DNA of 32,463 bases from a bacterium (lineage in GTDB: Bacteria > Verrucomicrobiota > Kiritimatiellia > RFP12 > DVOR01). Where the stretch lies: positions 1 to 32,463 of the forward strand of contig JAUNQZ010000006.1 in NCBI GenBank assembly GCA_030535915.1. The letters are read 5' to 3'. Position 1 is the stretch's first letter, and the number at the start of each line of letters is the position of its first letter. The position numbers and the translations under genes are program-made. Under the pieces are notes generated by a model. That model saw only the letters and a program-made list of their open reading frames with translations, made no database searches and was not told the DNA's origin. Shown one piece after another: positions 26,562 through 32,463 of the stretch.

Positions 26562-27752
26562 ATGACAGGGAATATGCTCATCGCTCAAAGTGGCGGTCCG
26601 TCCATGGTGATTAACGAAAGTCTCGTCGGTGCTGTCCTTGCTGCCAAAATGTCATCCAAAATTGACAAAATTTATGGTGCACTCCATGGCATCCAAGGCA
26701 TCTTTGACGAACGCTTCATTGATCTCCGTGCAGAATCCGACGAAGTCCTTCTTCGTATTGCAAAGACCCCGAGCTCTGCGCTTGGTTCTGTCCGCCGTAA
26801 ACCAACGGCCGAAGACTGCAAGCAAATCTTTGAAATCCTTGCCAAGCATAACATCCGTTATTTCTTCTATATCGGTGGAAATGACTCTGCTGAAACCGCA
26901 AATATCATCGCTCAGGAAGCTGAACGTCAAGGCTACGATATGTGCTGCTTCCACATCCCCAAAACGATTGATAATGACCTTCTTTGCAATGACCACACCC
27001 CTGGGTATGGTTCTGCGGGTCGTTTCGTAGCTTGTGCCGTCCGCGGGGATGACCTTGATAACCGTGCATTAGGTGGCGTAAAGATTGATATCATTATGGG
27101 TCGTAATGCCGGCTTCCTCACCGCAGCTGCAGCACTTGCCAAGGAAGATGAAGACGATGGGCCTCATCTTGTCTATCTTCCTGAACGAACCTTTACCATC
27201 GATCGCTTTGTCGCCGACGTGGAGGCGTGCATGAAACAGTACGGTCGCTGCGTTGTCGCGGTAAGTGAAGGCATCCGTGGCGAAGATGGTCGCGCCATTG
27301 CAGAGAGCTTCTCCAACGAAACCGACGCCCATGGCAATGTCCAATTGACCTCTGGTGCGCTCGGCGAAAATCTTGCCAATATTATTCGCGAACGTCTCAA
27401 AATCAAACGCGTCCGTGCCGATACCTTTGGCTTTATCCAGCGTTGTTTCGTCGGTATCACCTCTGAAACTGATGCTGCAGAAGCTCGCCTCGTAGGTTCA
27501 CAAGCAGTGCAAGCTGCAACGAGTGGCAACTACAAGAGCGGCACCGTCGCTATCGTACGGACCCCTGGCGAAGGTTACAACATCTCCTACGAAATTGTCC
27601 CCCTCGCCAATGTTGCCAAGCATACCCGTGAAGTCCCCGATGCCTACATTAATGAAGCCGGCAACAATGTCACACAAGCCTTCATTGACTATGCGCGTCC
27701 CATCGTGGGAGCCCTCCCTCCCACCGCACGCTTCACCGCATTGAGAAAATAA
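26562..27752 (+). CDS. pfp: PPi-type 6-phosphofructokinase
   Basis: A 396-residue PFK-family enzyme. The N-terminal AQSGGPSMVINESL resembles PPi-PFKs. G105-G106-N107-D108-S109 replaces the GGDGS of ATP enzymes: an Asp at the fourth position is a mark of PPi use. P133-K134-T135-I136-D137 (PKTIDND) has Lys where ATP-PFKs have Gly, a second mark; D137 is the catalytic base. HTPGYGSAGRF and MGRNAGFLTAAAAL are conserved substrate-binding parts. It would phosphorylate fructose 6-phosphate reversibly with pyrophosphate. The third residue of the GGxD loop is Asn rather than Asp, as in some related clades. AGAGGAG precedes the ATG; it probably depends on read-through past the dapL terminator. Confidence 0.9.
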   Translation: MTGNMLIAQSGGPSMVINESLVGAVLAAKMSSKIDKIYGALHGIQGIFDERFIDLRAESDEVLLRIAKTPSSALGSVRRKPTAEDCKQIFEILAKHNIRYFFYIGGNDSAETANIIAQEAERQGYDMCCFHIPKTIDNDLLCNDHTPGYGSAGRFVACAVRGDDLDNRALGGVKIDIIMGRNAGFLTAAAALAKEDEDDGPHLVYLPERTFTIDRFVADVEACMKQYGRCVVAVSEGIRGEDGRAIAESFSNETDAHGNVQLTSGALGENLANIIRERLKIKRVRADTFGFIQRCFVGITSETDAAEARLVGSQAVQAATSGNYKSGTVAIVRTPGEGYNISYEIVPLANVAKHTREVPDAYINEAGNNVTQAFIDYARPIVGALPPTARFTALRK

Positions 27753-27777
27753 ACGAGCGAACAGCGATTAAAAAGTT

Positions 27778-27812
27778 AACGATGCGCGGGCAATGCCTGC
27801 GCATCGTTGTAT
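27778..27812 (+). terminator. Hairpin terminator after the PFK gene
   Basis: A 14-bp stem (AACGATGCGC + GGGC pairing with GCCT + GCGCATCGTT, one G-T wobble) with a 3-nt AAT loop. The T-tract is poor (GTATTC), so the call rests on stem strength and position. Confidence 0.65.
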
Positions 27813-27840
27813 TCAGTTCCTTAAAGATTAAAAATGACTT

Positions 27841-27869
27841 TTGCTTTTTCAACCGCATTATGCTATTAT
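27841..27869 (+). promoter_or_regulatory. Promoter of the sialidase operon
   Basis: -35 TTGCTT (27841-27846), 17 bp spacer ending in TGC, -10 TATTAT (27864-27869). The -35 is identical to that of the GH20 gene. Confidence 0.7.
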
Positions 27870-27899
27870 AAAAAAGTAAATTCTAGAAAGGAACATACA

Positions 27900-29339
27900 A
27901 TGAAGACAATTGCTTTTTTTGCCGCACTGTTGACCCTCTCCACAGCTTGTGCCGCCGTCTCCGACATTCGCGTTGAAGCCAATGGCGTCCCGACTTTTAT
28001 TGGTCGTTCTGACCTCTCGCAAGGCAAGGTCCATTGCGTTTCGGACAAGGCCAAATCAAACGAACGCATTACCCTTCAGTTTAAAGGTCAATACTCCGAC
28101 ATCCAATCGATTCGCCTCGGAGGAACCAAGGGTCGTGTCAACAAATCGACAGGCGAAGTCACCTTCGAAGTTCCTGTCAAGGAAGGTGCTTGCGAGTATA
28201 CCCTCTACATTGAACCCTCCAAGAAGGCAAACCTCATGAATAAAATTGTTCTTGAAGGTGTCCCTTTCCGTATTGGCAGCCTCATCACCTCTCCCAATCA
28301 AGAGGTTGTTGATGCGGGTCGCAAGTCTAAAAACTTCCGTATCCCTGGCATTGTTGAAACCCCGGATGGTACCCTTGTAGCGGTCTTTGACAATCGCTTC
28401 AATCACTCGGGCGACCTCCCCGCAGACATCACGGTAGGTGTTTCGATTTCGAAGGACAAGGGCACCACTTGGTCGCCAATTCGTACCGCAATGGATTGTG
28501 AAGGTCTTGCTGGTGGTAAAGGCATCGGTGACCCCACCATCCTCGTTGATCCCTCCAATGGTCGTATTTGGGTCGCGGCACTTCGTGCGCCCAATAGCGG
28601 TCACCCCATTTGGTCTTCTTCCAAGGGAACGGCCGACCCAAAGGATTGCGGACAATTCATCCTCGCCTATTCTGACAACAATGGCAAAACCTGGTCCAAA
28701 CCCATCAACATTACCGAAGATGTCAAGCGCCTCCAAGATCCTGACACCGCGGAATGGGGTCTCCTCTTCCAAGGTCCTGGCGCTGGCATTGCAATGAAAG
28801 ATGGCACCCTCGTCTTCCCCGCACAAGTCTGGGGTCACAAAGGTAAAGCACCACACCACGGTGTACTCGTCTATTCCAAGGACCATGGTAAAACATGGAC
28901 CTCGTCCAAGGCGATGACTTGGGGTGGTTCTGAATCCACCGTTGCCGAACTCCCTGACGGCTCCTTGATTTTCAACACCCGTGAAGGTGGCGGTCCTCGC
29001 ACCCGTATTACCGCTATCACCAAGGACTTGGGTGAAACCTGGACCAAACTCGAAACCGATCCCCTTCGTCAGCCCGGCAACCTCTGCCAAGCGGCTTACC
29101 TTGCTATCGGTAACGACCTCTACTTCTCAAACCCCAACTCTGGCAAGCGTGACACGATGACCCTCCGCAAATCCTCCGATGGTGGTAAGACATGGCCGAT
29201 TTCCATCGTCTATGATCCGCGTGCATGTGCAGGGTACTCTTCGCTCTGTCCCGTGGGTGATGACTCCATCGGTGTTATTTACGAAGGTCAATCGGACTAC
29301 CACTACTTCTTGCGTATCCCGCTTGAAGACCTCAAGTAA
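27900..29339 (+). CDS. Secreted exo-alpha-sialidase, GH33
   Basis: 479 residues. A signal peptide (about 1-19, ending TACAA) is followed by a beta-sandwich N-terminal domain (about 22-125) like the BNR-associated domain of bacterial sialidases. The six-bladed propeller opens with the RIP motif FRIPG (R147). Five Asp-box-like repeats follow (S/K-x-D-x-G-x-T-W) near residues 184, 258, 326, 374 and 425. Likely catalytic residues are E345 (ESTVAEL), the Arg triad R147/R361/R417, and the Tyr/Glu pair Y446 and E462. It releases sialic acid from host glycans. The start at 27900 has AAAGGA and a clean signal peptide; an in-frame upstream ATG at 27834 lies before the promoter. No sialic acid uptake or catabolic genes are in the window. 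Confidence 0.94.
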   Translation: MKTIAFFAALLTLSTACAAVSDIRVEANGVPTFIGRSDLSQGKVHCVSDKAKSNERITLQFKGQYSDIQSIRLGGTKGRVNKSTGEVTFEVPVKEGACEYTLYIEPSKKANLMNKIVLEGVPFRIGSLITSPNQEVVDAGRKSKNFRIPGIVETPDGTLVAVFDNRFNHSGDLPADITVGVSISKDKGTTWSPIRTAMDCEGLAGGKGIGDPTILVDPSNGRIWVAALRAPNSGHPIWSSSKGTADPKDCGQFILAYSDNNGKTWSKPINITEDVKRLQDPDTAEWGLLFQGPGAGIAMKDGTLVFPAQVWGHKGKAPHHGVLVYSKDHGKTWTSSKAMTWGGSESTVAELPDGSLIFNTREGGGPRTRITAITKDLGETWTKLETDPLRQPGNLCQAAYLAIGNDLYFSNPNSGKRDTMTLRKSSDGGKTWPISIVYDPRACAGYSSLCPVGDDSIGVIYEGQSDYHYFLRIPLEDLK

Positions 29340-29938
29340 TGGAACTTACCGAGGCCACACTTGCGCGAGAAGTCTGCTTTACCGCATTAGACTTTGAAAC
29401 CACGGGAACCACTCGCGGCTATAAAAGTCTCCCTTGGCAACTCGGCGCTATCCAATTCCGCATCGGAGAGCCTCTCTCCGATGCGCCTCTTTTTGACACG
29501 CTCATTGGCGTTCCACCAGAGCATCCCTTCTCAAAGCATGCCCCCGGCACCCACCTTGAACAACGCTCCGCCATCCTCGCAGCGCCACCCTTCCATACCC
29601 TCTGGCCGGCCCTCCACCAAGCCCTCTCCCAAACGCTTCCAACCGCACATAACTGTGCAACCGAGCGAAATCTCCTCTTACACTTTGCTCCGATGACCCG
29701 TTATCCTCATTGGGTCGACACACTCCCGCTCACACGCCGCATCTATCCAGGCCTCTCCTCCTACGCACTAGAAGATCTCATTCCACAACTCGGCCTCCAA
29801 GCACAACTCAGCGCTTACTTCCCCCATCGAGCCCCCCATGATGCAACCTACGATGCGTATGCTTGTGCACTCCTCCTCCAACATCTTCTCTCGCTCCCTG
29901 GTTGGAAAGACATTCCATTAACCGACATCCTCGCTTAA
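29339..29938 (+). CDS. DnaQ-fold 3'-5' exonuclease (DEDDh-like)
   Basis: 199 residues. Exo I is LDFETTG (D18, E20). Exo II is AHNCATERNLL, with E109 where most members have Asp. Exo III is H167-x4-D172 (HDATYDAYA). The fold matches the DnaQ/RNase T exonuclease group; whether the substrate is DNA or RNA is unclear, and there is no polymerase or BRCT domain. The ATG overlaps the sialidase stop by one base (TAATG), so it is translationally coupled to a secreted glycosidase, an unexpected partner. The coding strand is C-rich and G-poor, like the next gene. Confidence 0.82.
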   Translation: MELTEATLAREVCFTALDFETTGTTRGYKSLPWQLGAIQFRIGEPLSDAPLFDTLIGVPPEHPFSKHAPGTHLEQRSAILAAPPFHTLWPALHQALSQTLPTAHNCATERNLLLHFAPMTRYPHWVDTLPLTRRIYPGLSSYALEDLIPQLGLQAQLSAYFPHRAPHDATYDAYACALLLQHLLSLPGWKDIPLTDILA

Positions 29939-29941
29939 GCC

Positions 29942-30607
29942 ATGATTAAGACCGTTATCCAACACTCCCTTACCCTCCTCGCATGTGGCATCTCTCTCCT
30001 CTTCGCCTACATGAATACCCTCCCCCCAACAACAAGCGCCTCAACGACACCCCCCACCCCAACAACCCTTTTAACCGCCGTTCTCAGCGGTTTAATCTTC
30101 TCCACCGTAATCCTTGCCCTCCCCATTATTCTCAAACTCCTCTCCACCCCCCATCTCCTTAAAACATGGTTCACCCTCCCAAAACTCACCCTTAAGAAGA
30201 GTTTCATCGGCCTTGGCATCTTCCTCATCCTCTATCTCTTTACCTACCTAATCTACTGCGTTCTTGATCCCGCCGATGTCCAAAATAATCTCTCCTTTAT
30301 CCTCCTCCTTCCCGAAGCCCCCAAAGGCCTCATCTTCGCGATTGGTCTCTTCATTTGCGTTCTCTTCCCCCTCGCTGAAGAACTCCTCTATCGTGGCATC
30401 CTCCTGCGCGCCTTTCCCCCGTGCGTAGGACTTCTCGCGAGCACCCTCCTCTTCGCCCTTGCCCATGGCATCAATGGTTACCTCTACCCTATTCTTTTCA
30501 TTGGTTGGGGCTTTGGCCTCCTCGCCCTTCGCACCCGCTCCATCCTCCCGACCTTCCTCTGCCACGCAGCCTTCAACACCCTCAACTTCATCTTCCTCTT
30601 CATCTAA
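29942..30607 (+). CDS. CPBP-family intramembrane glutamic endopeptidase (Abi)
   Basis: A 221-residue multi-pass membrane protein. The four conserved CPBP motifs are E146-E147-x3-R151 (EELLYRG), FALAHG (H175) and HAAFN (H208, N212), all in hydrophobic helices. About six membrane segments are expected. Homologues range from CAAX-type prenyl proteases to bacteriocin self-immunity proteins; the substrate here is unknown. It starts 3 nt after the exonuclease. The coding strand is extremely pyrimidine-rich (30121-30180 has 29 C and 2 G), while the following NhaC gene is not. No clear terminator follows. Confidence 0.88.
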   Translation: MIKTVIQHSLTLLACGISLLFAYMNTLPPTTSASTTPPTPTTLLTAVLSGLIFSTVILALPIILKLLSTPHLLKTWFTLPKLTLKKSFIGLGIFLILYLFTYLIYCVLDPADVQNNLSFILLLPEAPKGLIFAIGLFICVLFPLAEELLYRGILLRAFPPCVGLLASTLLFALAHGINGYLYPILFIGWGFGLLALRTRSILPTFLCHAAFNTLNFIFLFI

Positions 30608-30656
30608 ACACCCCACCCAAAAACAAGGGTTCGTTGCTTTAACGGATTTAATTTCT

Positions 30657-30685
30657 TTGACATTCAACATTAAAAAGCGTATACT
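30657..30685 (+). promoter_or_regulatory. Strong promoter of the NhaC-type antiporter
   Basis: Perfect -35 TTGACA (30657-30662), 17 bp spacer and -10 TATACT (30680-30685). The leader to the ATG is about 65 nt. This is the best -35 in the window and the -10 has no TGn. Confidence 0.85.
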
Positions 30686-30755
30686 ACGTGTTCATAGGAA
30701 GGATAAGTATTAAAATCAACATAGATTTATTTATAAAATAGAAAGATCCATATTC

Positions 30756-32075
30756 ATGACGAACTCCTCTACTCAAACCTCTCTCCGTGCATGGGCGTTA
30801 ATTCCATTCTTTGTTTTTCTCTTCTTTTATTTAGGCTGTTCAATCCTGATGAAGGACTTCTCTGCCATTCCCATGCCGGTGGCTTTTTTGGTCGCCTCTG
30901 CAGTGGCTCTTTTTCAGAATCGTACCCGCACCTTGCAGGATAAGATTGATTCCTTCGCCCAAGGCATGGGAGAGCTCAATATTATGCTGATGTGTTTAAT
31001 TTTTATCCTCGCTGGCATTTTCTCTGCCGTTGCGAAGGAAATGAACGCGATTGATTCAGCGGTTATCCTCACGCGAACGCTGATTCCGGATCATCTTCTT
31101 TTAGTTGGGATGTTTTCGATTGCGTGTTTAGTGTCATTAGCTATTGGAACAAGTTGTGGCACGATTGCAACGCTAGTTCCGCTCGCATTGGAACTCGCTG
31201 CGTCGGTTCATCTTTCTCCAGAATGGATGCTCAGTGCAGTTGTTGGTGGTGCGATGTTTGGTGACAACATGTCCATCATTTCGGATACGACCATCGCTGC
31301 CACCCGAACGCAAGGCATCCCCATGCACGAAAAATTCGTAACCAATTTTAGTTTCGCCTTTCCTGCGGTGATTGCAACGGTGGTTGTCTATGCCTTTTTC
31401 TCTCCCTCTATCACCCTCGTTGATCAACTCCGTGCAATTACCTTGACGGATATCATTCTTGTACTCCCCTATTTAGTCGTACTCATTCTTTCGCTTTGCC
31501 GATTCAATGTTATCGCCCTCCTCTTCTTTGGCATTCTTTTTGCTGCAATCATCGGTTTAACTTGTCAACAATTTGATTCTTCCTTAACGCTCTTTAAAGC
31601 CATGCAAGAGGGCTTACTGGGAATGAGTGAAACAATGATGGTCGCGCTCCTTGCAGGAGGCATGATGGCATTGGTTCGTTCTAATGGTGGCATTGCTTAT
31701 ATTCTCACAGTGATTGGTCGTCGAATTGCCTCTACCCGTGCTTGTGAATATTGCGTCGCACTCCTCATTGCACTGGTCAACCTTTTCACCGCGAACAATA
31801 CCGTCGCCATTGTTATGACGGGTCCCATTGCGAAAGAACTCAGCCAGACGCATGGCTGCTCTCCGCGTCGTATTGCGTCTATTCTTGATGCGACCTCTTG
31901 TGTGGTTCAAGGGTTCATCCCTTACGGGGCACAACTACTCATTGTCGCTGGTCTCGTTCAACTCGCCCAAGGGGAACTCTCCATTTTCAAACTCATCACC
32001 CATCTCTATTACCAACATTTCCTCTTGCTCGCGCTTCTTCTCTTTATCTGGTTTAAGCCCCGTAAACATTCTTAA
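30756..32075 (+). CDS. nhaC: NhaC-family Na+/H+ antiporter
   Basis: A 439-residue integral membrane protein with about 11-12 hydrophobic segments. The diagnostic segment GAMFGDNMSIISDTTIAATRTQG spans about 165-187, preceded by SLAIGTSCGTIATLVPLALELA. A second half-repeat has NLFTANNTVAIVMTGPIAKEL and FIPYGAQLLIVAGL. NhaC-type proteins exchange sodium for protons (some act on carboxylates), so substrate certainty is moderate. It would help maintain the sodium gradient also used by the Na/Pi cotransporter. The Shine-Dalgarno is weak (GAAAG, 11 nt upstream), in contrast to the strong promoter. Confidence 0.88.
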   Translation: MTNSSTQTSLRAWALIPFFVFLFFYLGCSILMKDFSAIPMPVAFLVASAVALFQNRTRTLQDKIDSFAQGMGELNIMLMCLIFILAGIFSAVAKEMNAIDSAVILTRTLIPDHLLLVGMFSIACLVSLAIGTSCGTIATLVPLALELAASVHLSPEWMLSAVVGGAMFGDNMSIISDTTIAATRTQGIPMHEKFVTNFSFAFPAVIATVVVYAFFSPSITLVDQLRAITLTDIILVLPYLVVLILSLCRFNVIALLFFGILFAAIIGLTCQQFDSSLTLFKAMQEGLLGMSETMMVALLAGGMMALVRSNGGIAYILTVIGRRIASTRACEYCVALLIALVNLFTANNTVAIVMTGPIAKELSQTHGCSPRRIASILDATSCVVQGFIPYGAQLLIVAGLVQLAQGELSIFKLITHLYYQHFLLLALLLFIWFKPRKHS

Positions 32076-32113
32076 TAGAGGATTTTTACATTAGACAAAT
32101 CCATCCATAAATA

Positions 32114-32143
32114 AAAAAGCCCTCGGATTCCGGGGGCTTTTTA
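32114..32143. terminator. Bidirectional terminator between nhaC and the repeat gene
   Basis: AAAAAGCCCTCGG / CCGGGGGCTTTTT stem (one wobble on the plus strand) with an ATT loop. It serves both converging genes. Confidence 0.9.
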
Positions 32144-32170
32144 AATGCTAAAAGAATGCTACGCGTCAAC

Positions 32171-32463
32171 TTACTGAGCAACAGGCGCACACTTACAAGC
32201 ACGCTTCGCCTTCATGCACTTAGGTGCAGCATGCGGGCACTGCTTCATAAAACGAGGAGCCTTGCCCTGCTTCTTCAAGCAACGACCATGAGGACCCTTA
32301 CCATCCATCTTCTTCATGCACTTAGGAGTAGCAGCAGGGCACTGCTTCATGCAACGGAAACCCTTGCCCTTGCCTTGCTTCTTCAAGCAACGACCATGAG
32401 GACCCTTGCCATCCATCTTCTTCATGCACTTAGGAGTAGCAGCAGGGCACTGCTTCATGCAAC
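32171..32463 (-). CDS. Cys/Lys/Met-rich tandem-repeat protein, N-terminus off the window
   Basis: The minus-strand frame is open to the right edge and ends with a stop at 32171. The last 95 residues contain 11 Cys (about 12%) and many Lys, Gly, Pro and Met. They form two near-identical units beginning MKQCPAATPKCMKKMDGKG (36 and 34 residues) and a shortened last unit MKQCPHAAPKCMKAKRACKC. Per full unit Cys falls at positions 4, 11 and 24. The codon before the first visible Met is TGC (Cys), matching RC-MKQCP inside the array, so the Met is internal and more units lie upstream. The family is not recognised. Cys, His and Met density with basic charge suggests metal or anion binding, or a disulfide-linked secreted peptide; no function is claimed. 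Confidence 0.7.
   Translation of the reverse strand, partial: CMKQCPAATPKCMKKMDGKGPHGRCLKKQGKGKGFRCMKQCPAATPKCMKKMDGKGPHGRCLKKQGKAPRFMKQCPHAAPKCMKAKRACKCAPVAQ
32261..32463 (-). repeat. 108-bp tandem repeat within the Cys-rich gene
   Basis: A 95-bp block at 32261-32355 recurs at 32369-32463 with two base differences; the period is 108 bp (36 codons), so reading frame is kept. The array continues past the window edge. Confidence 0.9.

Noticed and set aside
28056-29090. A 344-codon minus-strand open frame opposite the sialidase
   Set aside because: The sense strand has RIP and Asp-box motifs throughout. The antisense frame is a codon-bias artefact.
29942-30607. CPBP (Abi) protein as part of a phage-defence or bacteriocin-immunity system
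   Set aside because: No bacteriocin, toxin, phage or defence genes lie nearby; it sits in an operon with a sialidase and an exonuclease, so only the family name is supported.
30696-30740. A possible leader peptide in the nhaC 5' leader, with AGGAAGGA followed by ATT-initiated codons and a TAG
   Set aside because: It would need a rare ATT start and encode only about 10 ordinary residues; the AGGAAGGA lies too close to the predicted transcription start.

Overview
The window looks like chromosomal sequence from a Gram-negative, host-associated (probably gut) bacterium of the PVC superphylum, most plausibly the Verrucomicrobiota/Kiritimatiellota/Lentisphaerota side. This is inferred from the gene set: LL-diaminopimelate aminotransferase (DapL), type III glutamine synthetase, a PPi-type phosphofructokinase, a small zinc-ribbon/coiled-coil protein, an LpxL-type acyltransferase and a TonB receptor (so an outer membrane), plus secreted GH20 hexosaminidase and GH33 sialidase suited to host glycans. 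No 16S or other decisive marker is present, so the placement is tentative. I see no tRNA, rRNA, CRISPR array, IS element or prophage.

Layout. 1-874 (-): AraC-type regulator, cut by the left edge. 1046-3962 (+): operon of nfeD, an SPFH/QmcA protein, rnc and an RlmI-like methyltransferase, ending at a shared bidirectional terminator. 4084-5943 (-): secreted beta-hexosaminidase with its own promoter. 6228-8036 (-): aspS with its own promoter and terminator. 8117-11695 (-): tight operon of a lysozyme-like secreted protein, mtaB, a COG1237-type metallo-beta-lactamase-fold protein and ispF. 11765-12220: the longest gene-poor stretch, holding operator-like palindromes. 12291-15028 (+): trxA, a LysM/coiled-coil protein and a Na/Pi cotransporter with a PhoU-like tail. 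15173-20872 (+): TonB-dependent receptor, LolD/MacB-type ATPase and a 939-residue FtsX-type permease. 21061-23820 (+): a flavodoxin-fold reductase and glnN. 23881-27752 (+): zinc-ribbon protein, LpxL-type acyltransferase, dapL and PPi-PFK. 27900-30607 (+): sialidase, DnaQ-fold exonuclease and CPBP membrane protein. 30756-32075 (+): NhaC-type antiporter. 32171-32463 (-): a Cys/Lys/Met-rich tandem-repeat protein, cut by the right edge.

How the parts fit. Hexosaminidase and sialidase would release GlcNAc/GalNAc and sialic acid from mucin-type glycans, and their promoters resemble each other. glnN assimilates ammonium, dapL makes meso-DAP/lysine for the wall, the acyltransferase builds lipid A, and PPi-PFK runs glycolysis reversibly. 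The TonB receptor plus FtsX-type ABC cluster is the most system-like unit, and its substrate is unknown. Many genes have readable sigma-70-like promoters, several with an extended -10 (TGn, often TGG).

Most of the window is housekeeping. The best candidates for something undescribed are the right-edge Cys-rich repeat protein and the receptor/ABC cluster with its inverted-repeat operator. All functional calls come from reading motifs in the sequence; no database search was run.
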